From assembly GCA_017501345.1 (NCBI GenBank), contig JAFVXC010000024.1:1-64000 (forward strand): 64,000 bases of DNA, given 5' to 3'. Below, one piece after another: positions 27,696 through 36,947 of the stretch. This stretch comes from Clostridia bacterium. Its GTDB lineage: Bacteria; Bacillota_A; Clostridia; Oscillospirales; CAG-272. The notes below the pieces were generated by a model. That model did not search any database. It was not told the origin of the DNA and worked only from the letters and a program-made list of their open reading frames with translations. How positions within the stretch are numbered: the stretch's first letter is position 1; every line of letters begins with the position of its first letter. Made by a program: the position numbers and the translations under genes.

Positions 27696-27737
27696 TTGTA
27701 TATTTAATACTATACAACATCTCAGGAGATTTTGCAA
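27696..27737 (-). promoter_or_regulatory. Promoter over a palindrome
   Basis: On the minus strand TTGCAA (27732-27737), a 17-nt spacer and TATAGT (27709-27714). The -10 lies inside a 22-bp inverted repeat, TTGTATA...TATACAA (27696-27717), which could be an operator for the downstream membrane-protein gene. The stretch 27738-27910 shows no gene. Confidence 0.55.
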
Positions 27738-27910
27738 GAGAATTTTGTAAATTTTCAGTCTTTTCCGAAGATGATTTCGAAATTACACAAAATTGCACGA
27801 AAAGTGTGTTCAAAGGAGATCAAACAAACGAACGTCTTGCAAACAGCCTTGTCGTGTTGAATAATTTGAAGGAAACAGCACAATTATTCAGTAGAATATT
27901 CATTTTGGTG

Positions 27911-27939
27911 TTGACTTTTTTCGCGTTTTGTACTATAAT
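27911..27939 (+). promoter_or_regulatory. Promoter of the nusB operon
   Basis: TTGACT (27911-27916), a 17-nt spacer, TATAAT (27934-27939). The leader of about 95 nt contains a hairpin GCGGAG/CTCCGC (27957-27986). It is the only strong promoter seen ahead of the long plus-strand gene run to 40176. Confidence 0.85.
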
Positions 27940-28041
27940 ATAGTGTAACGCTTTTTGCGGAGTAGCAGAAGGACTTTTTGCTCCGCATCACACATCAAGT
28001 AAACTGTCACAATACGGCACAAGACAGATTGGAGACGCTCT

Positions 28042-28497
28042 ATGACAAGAAGAGAAGCACGCGAGGCAGCATTCGGATTGCTGTTCGAAACCGAATTTCG
28101 CTCAGACGAAGCAATCGACAACATCTATAAAACCTCAACCGAAAACCGCGAGATCCGTGAGGATCCATATATCCGAGAGGTTTATTTCGGTACGATGGAC
28201 AAGCTCACCGAGCTCGATGACACGATCGAAAAGCACGCAAAGGGCTGGACCATCAGCCGTATGTCGCGCGTCTCCCGCACCGTACTGCGCCTCGCTGTAT
28301 ACGAGATGCTCTATATGCGCGACCGCGTTCCCGTTCGCGTTTCGATCAATGAAGCGATCGAGCTGTCAAAAAAATATGACAGCGAAAAGGCACGCGGCTT
28401 CATCAACGGCATTTTAAATGCAGTCAAGAATTCGCTTCCGACAAGCGAGACGGCTCCAATCCCCGAGGAGTCCACAGAAGCAGAGGAGCCGCACTGA
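28042..28497 (+). CDS. nusB: Transcription antitermination factor NusB
   Basis: RNA-binding protein that works with NusE (S10) at boxA sites in rRNA transcripts (151 aa). All-helical; the start RREAREAAFGLLFE and the C-terminal VSINEAIELSKKYDSEKARGFINGILNA match the family. The last 20 residues are an acidic tail. First gene of the operon and one base before the next gene. Confidence 0.95.
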   Translation: MTRREAREAAFGLLFETEFRSDEAIDNIYKTSTENREIREDPYIREVYFGTMDKLTELDDTIEKHAKGWTISRMSRVSRTVLRLAVYEMLYMRDRVPVRVSINEAIELSKKYDSEKARGFINGILNAVKNSLPTSETAPIPEESTEAEEPH

Positions 28498-28498
28498 T

Positions 28499-29455
28499 AT
28501 GTCTCTTCCGTGCTACGTCGGAATCGATACCAGCAACTACACGACCTCGGTCGCGATCGCTTCTGCAGACGGAAAAATTCTCGCCAATCTCAAATCTCCG
28601 CTTCCCGTAAAGGACGGAGAGCGCGGACTCAGACAAAGCGACGCGGTATTTTCGCACGTTCGGAATCTTCCGACTCTTATGAAGGAGGCCGAAAAGCTTC
28701 TTGTTGGCTACAACCCTCTTTCGGTCGGTGTTTCGGTTCGCCCAAGAAACGCGGAGAACTCCTATATGCCTTGCTTTCTCGCAGGTGAAGCAGCAGCTAC
28801 CGCGATGGCGGCGGCGCTCCATATTCCGTGTTATACCTTTTCTCATCAGAACGGTCACGTTATGGCTGCAGCATATTCCTCTGAGCATACAGACGAGCTT
28901 TTATCTGCCCCCTTTGGAGCATTCCACGTATCGGGCGGAACGACCGAGGTGCTTTACGTCGATCCCGAAGGCTGTGACTTCAGAATCACGCTCGTCGGCG
29001 AGACTGCCGACATCAACGCAGGCCAGCTCATTGATCGCGTCGGTGTTCATATGGGGCTCAGGTTTCCGTGCGGCGTCGAAATGGAACGGCTCGCGCGCGA
29101 AAATGCGAAAAAGATCCCCCGTCCACGCATCTGCGTTAAGGACTGTATCTGTAATCTGTCGGGGGCTGAAAATCTTTCGGTCAAGCTTTACGCCGATACG
29201 AAGGACGCTTCGCTCGTTTCAGCATACGTTCTCGAAACGGTCGGTGAAACCTTATCCGCACTTACTGAAAATCTCCTCACACGCTATCCGGGGCTTCCGC
29301 TCCTCTATGCGGGAGGTGTGATGAGCAATCGAATTCTACAGAAAAAGCTCTCAAAGTACCATAACGTATATTTTTCCGAGCCGCAGTTTTCTGCCGACAA
29401 CGCCGCAGGAATTGCACTTCTCACAAGACGTCGGCATCTTGCCGAAAACACATAA
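28499..29455 (+). CDS. TsaD/Kae1-family paralogue
   Basis: A 318-aa ASKHA-fold protein related to the tRNA threonylcarbamoyladenosine enzyme TsaD (old name O-sialoglycoprotein endopeptidase). The metal-binding pair is SHQNGH, the phosphate loops are GIDTSNYTTSVAI and HVSGGTTEV, and YAGGVMSN is near the end. It is shorter and more divergent than true TsaD, and the location between nusB and xseA is typical of a Clostridia-specific paralogue. The ATG at 28499 follows the nusB stop by one base. The function of this paralogue is not established. Confidence 0.82.
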   Translation: MSLPCYVGIDTSNYTTSVAIASADGKILANLKSPLPVKDGERGLRQSDAVFSHVRNLPTLMKEAEKLLVGYNPLSVGVSVRPRNAENSYMPCFLAGEAAATAMAAALHIPCYTFSHQNGHVMAAAYSSEHTDELLSAPFGAFHVSGGTTEVLYVDPEGCDFRITLVGETADINAGQLIDRVGVHMGLRFPCGVEMERLARENAKKIPRPRICVKDCICNLSGAENLSVKLYADTKDASLVSAYVLETVGETLSALTENLLTRYPGLPLLYAGGVMSNRILQKKLSKYHNVYFSEPQFSADNAAGIALLTRRRHLAENT

Positions 29456-29479
29456 TCAAAACGAACGGAGGTAAGAAAT

Positions 29480-30763
29480 ATGGCTTTTGATACCCCCTTT
29501 CTTTCCTCCGAGCCAACAACACCCGTGAGTGACCGCAGAAAAGCACTCACTGTATCCGAGCTGAACGAATACATCCGAATGCTGATGGAGGGAAATCCCG
29601 TCCTCAGAAGCGTTTGGGTGAAGGGTGAGATCTCAAATTTCACAAATCATCGAAGCGGGCATCTCTATTTTTCTCTGAAGGACGAGGAAGGCGTGATTCG
29701 TGCAGTTATGTTTCGCGCAAGCGCTGCACGCCTCGGCTTTATTCCCGAAGAGGGAATGAAGGTCCTCCTTCACGGAAAAGTTACCCTTTACGGCAAAAAC
29801 GGACAGTACCAGATCAATGCAGACGGAATGCAGCCCGATGGAATCGGGGCATTATTTATCGCCTTTGAGCAGCTGAAGCGGAAACTCGAATACGAGGGAC
29901 TTTTTTCAGAGGAGCAAAAAAAGCCTCTTCCTAAATATCCGAAAAGAATCGGCATCATTACCTCGCCGACAGGTGCGGCAATACAGGATATAATACAGAT
30001 CACGGGGCGCAGATTCCCCCTGACCGAGCTCATCCTTTATCCCTCCCTCGTCCAAGGCAGTGAAGCAGCGCGCTCTCTTTGCAAGGGGCTCCGCTATTTT
30101 GAATACGAAAAAGAACATCAAACGGACAATTCGGTTGACCTCATTATCATCGGGCGCGGCGGTGGAAGTATGGAGGATCTCTGGGCTTTTAACGACGAGC
30201 AGCTCGCAAGAACGATCGCCTCTGCGACTATTCCCGTGATCTCTGCTGTCGGTCACGAGACCGATTTCACGATCTGCGATTTCGTCGCAGACCAACGCGC
30301 ACCTACCCCCTCCGCAGCGGCAGAGCTTGCCGTTCCGGACGCCACGGTGCTCTCGCGTCAGATCGGAAATATCAGCCGTCACTTTGAGGGGCTCCTTCTC
30401 GCGGACCTTGACCGTTATCGCAGTCGGCTTCAAATGCTGACGGCATCCAAGGGACTTTTAAGACCATCCTACACGATCGACGAAAAGCGGATACGACTTG
30501 ACCGTCTGACCGACCGAATCGATGACACGATCCACTACGGTATGGAAAGCCGACGGAATGATCTTCGGCATCTCGCCGAGCGCTTCAGTGCGCTGAATCC
30601 CCTCGGCATCCTTGCGAGAGGATATTCGGCAGTCAGCCGTTCGGATGGAAGGATCTGTACCGCAGCGTCCGATTTATCGGTCGGAGACCATATTACACTT
30701 CGCTTTGCAGATGGAATTCGACACGCAAAAATCATTGAGCCATCGCTTGAACAAACCAAGTAA
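29480..30763 (+). CDS. xseA: Exodeoxyribonuclease VII large subunit
   Basis: Catalytic subunit of the single-strand exonuclease ExoVII (427 aa). An N-terminal OB-fold (about 22-115, LRSVWVKGEISNFTNHRSGHLYFSLKD-type pattern) is followed by the nuclease core with RIGIITSPTGAAIQDI, IIGRGGGS, DLWAFNDE and SAVGHETDFTI, then a coiled C-terminus. Its partner xseB starts 15 nt later. Confidence 0.96.
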   Translation: MAFDTPFLSSEPTTPVSDRRKALTVSELNEYIRMLMEGNPVLRSVWVKGEISNFTNHRSGHLYFSLKDEEGVIRAVMFRASAARLGFIPEEGMKVLLHGKVTLYGKNGQYQINADGMQPDGIGALFIAFEQLKRKLEYEGLFSEEQKKPLPKYPKRIGIITSPTGAAIQDIIQITGRRFPLTELILYPSLVQGSEAARSLCKGLRYFEYEKEHQTDNSVDLIIIGRGGGSMEDLWAFNDEQLARTIASATIPVISAVGHETDFTICDFVADQRAPTPSAAAELAVPDATVLSRQIGNISRHFEGLLLADLDRYRSRLQMLTASKGLLRPSYTIDEKRIRLDRLTDRIDDTIHYGMESRRNDLRHLAERFSALNPLGILARGYSAVSRSDGRICTAASDLSVGDHITLRFADGIRHAKIIEPSLEQTK

Positions 30764-30778
30764 AGGACGGTATCAACT

Positions 30779-31042
30779 ATGCCTACAACAAAACAACCGG
30801 AATCGGCAGATAAGCCAACCTTAAAAAAATCCAAAATCACGTCCACTCTTTCCTTTGAAGACGCAATGAAACGGCTCGAGGAGATCGCGAGCAAGCTTGA
30901 GAACGATCAAGTGTCACTTGACGAATCGCTCTCCCTTTATGAGGAGGGAATTGCCCTCGTTCACTTTTGTAACGAAAAGCTCGACAAGGCAGAGCAAAAG
31001 ATCCGCGTGCTCGATCTGTCCGAAACCCCGAGCGAGGCTTGA
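30779..31042 (+). CDS. xseB: Exodeoxyribonuclease VII small subunit
   Basis: An 87-aa helical subunit that binds the large subunit in many copies. The first 20 residues are a polar leader, then the family pattern [18 protein letters not shown] followed by [22 protein letters not shown]. Confidence 0.93.
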   Translation: MPTTKQPESADKPTLKKSKITSTLSFEDAMKRLEEIASKLENDQVSLDESLSLYEEGIALVHFCNEKLDKAEQKIRVLDLSETPSEA

Positions 31043-31069
31043 CCACCCCGCACATATAAAGGAGTCGAT

Positions 31070-31960
31070 ATGGATATTCAAGCCGAACTGTCTCGCGTTG
31101 CGACTTTGATCGCAGAGGGACTCATACGTGCTTTCCCCGAAAACGATCCCGATTTTTCCGAGCTTCAGGACGCAGAGCTTTACTCGCTCCTCGCAGGCGG
31201 AAAACGGGTCCGCCCATTTCTTGTTCTCAAATCGTGTACACTTCTCGGTGGATCGGAGCAGGATGCTCTTCCACTCGCACTCGCAATGGAAATGGTGCAG
31301 ACCTATTCCTTGATCCACGACGATCTGCCGTCTATGGACAATGACGATCTTCGCAGAGGAAAGCTCACCTGCCACAAAAAATTCGGAGAAGCAACCGCAC
31401 TTCTCGCAGGAGATGCGCTTCTGACTCGCGCCTTTGAGCTGATCGCATCCTCGGAATCCCTTTCCGCAGAAATGCGTGTCTCTGCGATCCGTATTCTCGC
31501 AAGCGCCGCAGGCGACCGAGGAATGCTCGCAGGACAAATTATGGACATTCGCGCTGAAAAGGAATCTCCCAGAGAGGAGACCCTTATAAAACTTCACGCA
31601 CATAAAACGGGAGCACTCATCGGAGGCTCCTGCATACTCGGCGCTATCGCCGCAGGCGTACTTCCGAACAGCGGCGATCCCCGCCTCAAGGCTCTTTCTG
31701 CTTATGCTGACCGCATCGGACTTGCGTTTCAGGTCGTCGACGACATCCTCGACCGAACGGGCGACGAGATGACCCTCGGAAAAACGGTCGGTAGCGACAG
31801 CGTTCAAGGAAAGACTACATTCCTTTCCTTTATGAGCATCGAGGAGGCAGAGCGATACACCGTTGAATTGACCGCACAAGCGGTCGACGCCATTTCGGAG
31901 CTCGATCGAGACGGAACGCTGACCTCTCTCGCATACTATCTTTGTAACCGCAAGCATTAA
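31070..31960 (+). CDS. ispA: Farnesyl/polyprenyl diphosphate synthase
   Basis: A trans-prenyltransferase condensing IPP with allylic diphosphates (296 aa). Two Asp-rich magnesium sites are present: DDLPSMDNDD (first) and VVDDILD (second), with GGKRVRP and the KT and Q contact residues. It supplies C15 to C20 precursors for undecaprenyl phosphate and quinones. The usual neighbour dxs is absent; a DUF212 gene sits in its place. Confidence 0.94.
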   Translation: MDIQAELSRVATLIAEGLIRAFPENDPDFSELQDAELYSLLAGGKRVRPFLVLKSCTLLGGSEQDALPLALAMEMVQTYSLIHDDLPSMDNDDLRRGKLTCHKKFGEATALLAGDALLTRAFELIASSESLSAEMRVSAIRILASAAGDRGMLAGQIMDIRAEKESPREETLIKLHAHKTGALIGGSCILGAIAAGVLPNSGDPRLKALSAYADRIGLAFQVVDDILDRTGDEMTLGKTVGSDSVQGKTTFLSFMSIEEAERYTVELTAQAVDAISELDRDGTLTSLAYYLCNRKH

Positions 31961-32016
31961 CAGAGGACACGATTTGTTTTGCTTCCAAACCCTTTCACAA
32001 AGCAGGAACACTAAAA

Positions 32017-32481
32017 ATGCAAGCATTAACCGATTTGATTCAAAATTATCTTCTCATCAGTGCGGGCGTCTCGTGGTTCGTGGCACAGATCTGTAAGGTC
32101 TTCACAGGTATTTTCCATGAGAGACACTTCAGCATCATCAGCCTTTTAACGGGGACGGGTGGAATGCCCAGCTCACACTCTGCGTGCGTAACGGCACTTG
32201 CCGTTTCCTCGGGACTCTACTATGGGCTTGGCTCCGCTCCTTTTGCGATCACCACAATTCTTGCGCTTGTTGTTATGCGCGACGCCTCCGGTGTACGCCG
32301 AGAGGCAGGGAAGCAGGCGAAGGTATTAAACCAGATCATCGGCGAGCTCTTCACGACAGGGGACGAAAAGCGTTTTCAGGCCGATCTGAAGGAGCTACTC
32401 GGTCACACCCCCCTTCAAGTATTCGTCGGCGCGATCCTCGGCGCTGTAACCGCACTTGCACTTTTTCCCGCATTTCGCTGA
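32017..32481 (+). CDS. DUF212 divergent PAP2-type membrane protein
   Basis: A 154-aa protein of the DUF212 (YuiD-like) group, related to the acid phosphatase/vanadium haloperoxidase fold. The hallmark GMPSSHSACVTAL is present, as is VMRDASGVRREAGKQA and a C-terminal helix. About four membrane segments. The activity is unproven; a lipid phosphatase role is possible given the neighbouring prenyl synthase. Confidence 0.88.
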   Translation: MQALTDLIQNYLLISAGVSWFVAQICKVFTGIFHERHFSIISLLTGTGGMPSSHSACVTALAVSSGLYYGLGSAPFAITTILALVVMRDASGVRREAGKQAKVLNQIIGELFTTGDEKRFQADLKELLGHTPLQVFVGAILGAVTALALFPAFR

Positions 32482-32486
32482 GTATA

Positions 32487-33284
32487 ATGAGAATAGATCT
32501 GTATCTTTATAAAAACGGATATACCCGCAGCAGACAAAAGGCTCAGGAACTGATCACGGCAGGTGGAGTAACGGTCGACGGCCACACCGTCACAAAATCC
32601 TCCTTCGACGTTAACGAAGCCCTTCCGCATACCATTACCATCAAAGAGACCTGTCCGTACGTCGGACGGGGAGGGCTGAAGCTCGAGGCGGCTTTTCGTG
32701 CCTTTTCGATCTTCCCGAAAGGGGCTGTCGCCGCTGATATCGGCGCCTCCACCGGTGGCTTTACCGATTGCCTTCTGAAAAACGGCGCCCAAAGAGTCTA
32801 CGCGATCGACGCAGGCTTCGATCAGCTTGCTCCTTCTCTCAAAAGCGATGACCGAGTGATCTCGATCGAGCACTTCAACGCTCGCGCACTTACGCGTGAC
32901 ACGCTCGGTGAGCCTTGCGATCTCGCTGTAATGGACGTTTCGTTCATATCGCAAACACTGATTCTCCCCGGAGTAACAGCAATACTGAAGTCCGGAGGAA
33001 AGCTGATCAGTCTGATCAAACCGCAATTTGAGGCAGGGAAGTCAGCGATCGGCAAAAACGGCATCGTGCGAAACGAAGCGTACCGTTTTCTCGCAGTCAG
33101 ACGTGTTCTTCACGCCGCAGAGGAGCTCGGACTCCTTCCTACGGGACTGATACGCTCCCCGATCAAGGGAGGAGACGGAAACACTGAATATCTTGCCGCC
33201 TTTGAATTCAGAGGTGCACCGATCACAGTATCTCCGTATACCGATCTGCAGATCCAAAGAATCACCTCACGAACCGACGGATGA
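32487..33284 (+). CDS. tlyA: TlyA-family rRNA 2-prime-O-methyltransferase
   Basis: A 265-aa protein with an N-terminal S4 RNA-binding domain (about 1-60, RIDLYLYKNGYTRSRQKAQE) and a FtsJ-like Rossmann methyltransferase with the SAM motif ADIGASTGGFTDCLL and the catalytic-region KPQFEAGK. Members methylate rRNA; older annotations call it hemolysin. The start at 32487 is 5 nt after the DUF212 stop; the frame is open upstream but only within that gene. Confidence 0.93.
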   Translation: MRIDLYLYKNGYTRSRQKAQELITAGGVTVDGHTVTKSSFDVNEALPHTITIKETCPYVGRGGLKLEAAFRAFSIFPKGAVAADIGASTGGFTDCLLKNGAQRVYAIDAGFDQLAPSLKSDDRVISIEHFNARALTRDTLGEPCDLAVMDVSFISQTLILPGVTAILKSGGKLISLIKPQFEAGKSAIGKNGIVRNEAYRFLAVRRVLHAAEELGLLPTGLIRSPIKGGDGNTEYLAAFEFRGAPITVSPYTDLQIQRITSRTDG

Positions 33285-33339
33285 CCTTATTCCGATCGGC
33301 AGCATTCTTTTCAAAAATCACACATAACGAGGTACTACC

Positions 33340-34242
33340 GTGAATCCACAGAACCCCAAAATCAACCGCGTTGCCATCTTTACAAATTTCAATATTCAAG
33401 AAAAGGGGAAAGCCGCTCTGCAGGTTGCGGATTTTCTTGCGGATCGTGGCGTAACCGTGGCGATTCACGCCTCTAACCGCGAAAAAATATTCCGCCAGCA
33501 CAGACATAAAAGCAACTTTCTCTACCTTCCGACCGACGAGCTCTATTCAACCTCTGATATCGTTATCGTGTTCGGTGGAGACGGCACGATCCTTGATGCT
33601 GCACGCTACGCTGCGCCTTATGGGCTCCCGATCCTCGCCTTTAATTTCGGACGGATCGGATATATGGCAGAGCTTGAACTCAGTGAGATCGACTATCTTG
33701 CGCAGATCTGCGAGGGGAATTACACGATCGACGAGCGCACGATGCTTTCGGTCGAGGTAATGAATTCGTCACGTAAGATCCGTAACAGCGCATTTGCTCT
33801 CAACGATGCCGTCCTGACCAACGGCGCCCTCGCCCGCCTCGTGGATTTCGAGCTGTACGAGGGAGGAAATCTGTTGACGCAGTACCGCGCCGACGGCTTG
33901 ATTCTGGCAACTCCAACGGGCTCTACCGCATATTCGATGTCAGCAGGCGGCTCGATCATCGATCCGCATCTTGACGCGATCTGCGTTACACCGATCTGTC
34001 CGCATTCGCTCTCGTCAAGGCCGATCCTTTTCAGTGACTCCGCAGTTCTCGAGATTAAAAACACCTCAAGACGCGAAAAAATGATCTATCTGACGGTAGA
34101 CGGAAAGATCAGCTTTGAGCTTTACTACAATGACGTGGTGAGAATAACAAAGTCAGACAAAAAGACTCGTCTTATCCGTGTAAAAAACAGCAGCTTTTAC
34201 TCCAATCTCCGTGCAAAGCTTTGCACACCCGATCACCTATAA
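33340..34242 (+). CDS. nadK: NAD kinase
   Basis: Makes NADP from NAD and ATP (300 aa). The signature FGGDGTILDAAR and the NE/D-type loop around LNDAVLTNG with PTGSTAYSMSAGG are present. The start is GTG with GAGG 8 nt upstream. Operon gene between tlyA and argR, as in many Firmicutes. Confidence 0.95.
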   Translation: MNPQNPKINRVAIFTNFNIQEKGKAALQVADFLADRGVTVAIHASNREKIFRQHRHKSNFLYLPTDELYSTSDIVIVFGGDGTILDAARYAAPYGLPILAFNFGRIGYMAELELSEIDYLAQICEGNYTIDERTMLSVEVMNSSRKIRNSAFALNDAVLTNGALARLVDFELYEGGNLLTQYRADGLILATPTGSTAYSMSAGGSIIDPHLDAICVTPICPHSLSSRPILFSDSAVLEIKNTSRREKMIYLTVDGKISFELYYNDVVRITKSDKKTRLIRVKNSSFYSNLRAKLCTPDHL

Positions 34243-34286
34243 AACGTCTCTTGACGCGATTTTAAAAAAAGCAGGAGAAACATCCT

Positions 34287-34742
34287 ATGAAATCGAACAG
34301 ACAAGAAAAGATTCTTGAGCTTATCAATCAGTATGAGATCGAAACGCAGGACGATCTGATCCGCCATCTTCAGGATAACGGATTCATCGTTACGCAGGCA
34401 ACCATTTCGAGAGATATTCGAGAGCTGAAGCTGACTAAGGTTCTGACCGGACACGGCTCGTACCGATACGTCCTGCCCTCTCAGCCCGAGGCTCTTCAGT
34501 TCCCGAAATACAATCGCACGGTGATCGAGTCGATCATTTCTGCAGAATGTGCGGGAAACATTCTCGTCATCAAGACCTATCCCGGACTTGCACAGGCAGT
34601 CGCCCTCGGCATTGACAATATGAATCTTCCGAAGATCCTCGGAACGGTAGGCGGCGACGACACGATCATTTCGGTCACAAAGGATTCCGAATACGCAAAG
34701 GAAGCGGTTCGTAAGATCCACGATCTGATGCGCTCTCTGTAA
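34287..34742 (+). CDS. argR: Arginine repressor ArgR
   Basis: A 151-aa regulator: N-terminal winged helix (QEKILELINQYEIETQDDLIRHL) and C-terminal arginine-binding hexamerisation domain (GNILVIKTYPGLAQAVALGID, then LGTVGGDDTIISV). The nadK-argR-recN order is typical of Firmicutes. It may regulate arginine genes elsewhere; none besides argS is in the window. Confidence 0.95.
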   Translation: MKSNRQEKILELINQYEIETQDDLIRHLQDNGFIVTQATISRDIRELKLTKVLTGHGSYRYVLPSQPEALQFPKYNRTVIESIISAECAGNILVIKTYPGLAQAVALGIDNMNLPKILGTVGGDDTIISVTKDSEYAKEAVRKIHDLMRSL

Positions 34743-34744
34743 TT

Positions 34745-36439
34745 ATGCTGGAATCGCTACACATAGAAAATATTGCGATCATAAAAGCGATCGACGTCGA
34801 TATTCCGCCGGGCTTTACCGTCCTGACGGGCGAAACGGGCGCAGGAAAATCCATAATCATTGACAGCATCGGTCTTCTGCTCGGTGATAAGGCCGACAAG
34901 GAGCTCGTCCGAAGCGGTGAAAAATCCGCTCTTGTTCTCGGCACATTCAGAGGCTTTTCGGATAACGCCAGACTTCGGATGGCTGAGCTCGGGCTACTTC
35001 CCGACGCCTCTGAAGATGATGCAGATCCCGATTCTGTGATGATACAACGCACCATATCGGTAGACGGACGCTCGTCGATCCGCTTTTCGGGAAGACCGAT
35101 CACGCTTTCGATGCTAAGAGAGATCGCGCCACTTCTTATGACGATTCACGGTCAGAACGACAACGGTGAGCTCCTGAAAAAGAGTGCTCACCTATCCCTT
35201 CTGGATCGATATGCTGATTCTGAAGCACTTCTTTCCGAATACAGAACTGTATTTGCTGCATATCGGAGCAAATCGCAGGAAGCCGCTGAATACAAAAGGA
35301 CCTCTGCCGAAAAAGAGCGACTTGCAGAAATGCTTGCGTATCAGATACGGGATATCGATGCGGGAAAGCTGAAGGATGGCGAAGAGGAAGCACTGATGCA
35401 GGAGCGCAATCAGTTGCAGTATGCCGAAAAGATCGCAAAAAGCACGGAGTTCTGTTATCGGGCGCTTAAAGGATCTGAAAAGGGAAGTGTGATCCTGCTT
35501 CTCGAAAAATCGGCATCCGCTTTGCGGGCGCTTCAAAATTTCCTTCCGGACGCCGAAGCACTTGCAGATAGACTTGATGAGTGCCGCTACGAGATCGACG
35601 ATATTGCCGAATCGACGGTGTCACTTTCAGAGCTTGACTGTGACGATCCCACGGCTCGGCTGAATCTGGTCGAAGAACGCCTTGATCTTATCCGTAAGCT
35701 TGAACGCAAATACGGTGAGACGATCAAGGAGGTACTTCTGTTCCGAAAAAAGGCCATGGAGGAATACAACCGTATAGATCGCGGTGCCGAATTTCTCGCT
35801 GAGCTTGAAGCACAGATCGAAAGTCTTCTTGCCGAAGCCTCAGAACAAGCAACAGCTCTTTCCGCACTCAGAAAGGAAAAAGCCGTCGAGATCGAACGAG
35901 AGATCGCAGACACCCTCTCCTTCCTCGATATGCCAAAGGTCCGCTTTTCGGTACAGATCGAACGCGCAGCTGAGCTTTCCCACACAGGTAAGGATGACGT
36001 TGAATTTTTAATGTCCGCAAACCCGAATGAGCCTCTTGCACCGCTTATCAAGATCGCATCGGGCGGTGAGCTCGCGCGTATTATGCTCGCTCTTCAAAGT
36101 GTTTTCCTCGATAAAGAGGGAATCAACGCGATGATCTTTGACGAGATAGACACGGGCGTTTCGGGAAAGACCTCGCAAAAGATCGGTATAAAGCTTCGTA
36201 TGCTGTCGAAGGGTGCTCAGGTCATCTGCATCACGCACTCACCACAGATCGCGGCTCTTGCAGATCATCATTTCCGAATCGCTAAGCGTGAGATCGACGG
36301 ACGAAACGAGACCTCCCTGAAGCTGCTTACAGAAAGCGAGCGTATCGAGGAGATCGCAAGGATCCTCGGCGGCATCAACGTAACAGAGACACAAAGACAA
36401 AATGCAAAGGAGCTGATCGAAGATGGCAAGGGCTTCTGA
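34745..36439 (+). CDS. recN: DNA repair protein RecN
   Basis: SMC-like ATPase for double-strand-break repair (564 aa). Head ATPase with Walker A TGETGAGKS, a coiled-coil arm (about 150-370), and the second half with signature ASGGELARIMLAL and Walker B IFDEIDTGVSG. It begins 2 nt after argR and its last 17 bases overlap the next gene. Confidence 0.96.
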   Translation: MLESLHIENIAIIKAIDVDIPPGFTVLTGETGAGKSIIIDSIGLLLGDKADKELVRSGEKSALVLGTFRGFSDNARLRMAELGLLPDASEDDADPDSVMIQRTISVDGRSSIRFSGRPITLSMLREIAPLLMTIHGQNDNGELLKKSAHLSLLDRYADSEALLSEYRTVFAAYRSKSQEAAEYKRTSAEKERLAEMLAYQIRDIDAGKLKDGEEEALMQERNQLQYAEKIAKSTEFCYRALKGSEKGSVILLLEKSASALRALQNFLPDAEALADRLDECRYEIDDIAESTVSLSELDCDDPTARLNLVEERLDLIRKLERKYGETIKEVLLFRKKAMEEYNRIDRGAEFLAELEAQIESLLAEASEQATALSALRKEKAVEIEREIADTLSFLDMPKVRFSVQIERAAELSHTGKDDVEFLMSANPNEPLAPLIKIASGGELARIMLALQSVFLDKEGINAMIFDEIDTGVSGKTSQKIGIKLRMLSKGAQVICITHSPQIAALADHHFRIAKREIDGRNETSLKLLTESERIEEIARILGGINVTETQRQNAKELIEDGKGF

Positions 36440-36911
36440 CTTCCCCAAAACAAATGCAATGCGGCGCCTTGACAGCGCAAAGATCTCATACGAGGTCAAG
36501 ACTTACACAGTCGACGAAAACGATCTGTCGGGCACACATATTGCCGATCAGATCGGGATTCCGTATGAGCAATGCTTCAAGACCCTCGTGGCATCGGGAG
36601 ACAAGACCGGCCCGATCGTTTTCTGCATTCCGTGTGCGAAGGAAATCGATATGAAGAGAGCTGCATCGGTTACGGGCAATAAAAAAATCGAAATGATCCA
36701 CGTAAAGGACCTGCTCGCGCTTACGGGTTATATTCGCGGCGGAGTTTCTCCAATCGGAATGAAAAAAAGCTTTCCGACCTATATCGACGAAAGCTGCCTT
36801 TTATTTGAAAAAATCACGGTCAGCTCGGGCACGCGCGGCGCTCAGCTTCTTCTGAACGTTTCGGAGCTTATCCCATTCGTCCGCGCAAAAACCGTGAATA
36901 TCACACAGTAA
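36423..36911 (+). CDS. YbaK-type aminoacyl-tRNA deacylase
   Basis: A 162-aa member of the YbaK/EbsC family, which clears mischarged Cys-tRNA(Pro). The conserved stretch GIPYEQCFKTLVASGD and the GYIRGGVSPIGMKK loop, with the catalytic-type Lys in the middle, are present. The start lies inside recN (17-bp overlap), implying coupled translation. Confidence 0.92.
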   Translation: MARASDFPKTNAMRRLDSAKISYEVKTYTVDENDLSGTHIADQIGIPYEQCFKTLVASGDKTGPIVFCIPCAKEIDMKRAASVTGNKKIEMIHVKDLLALTGYIRGGVSPIGMKKSFPTYIDESCLLFEKITVSSGTRGAQLLLNVSELIPFVRAKTVNITQ

Positions 36912-36947
36912 ATACAAATCAGTTTTAGATAAGGAACCACAACAGTT

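Noticed and set aside
30914..32026. A 370-codon open frame antisense to ispA and xseB
   Set aside because: Spans two real plus-strand genes and lacks any family pattern.
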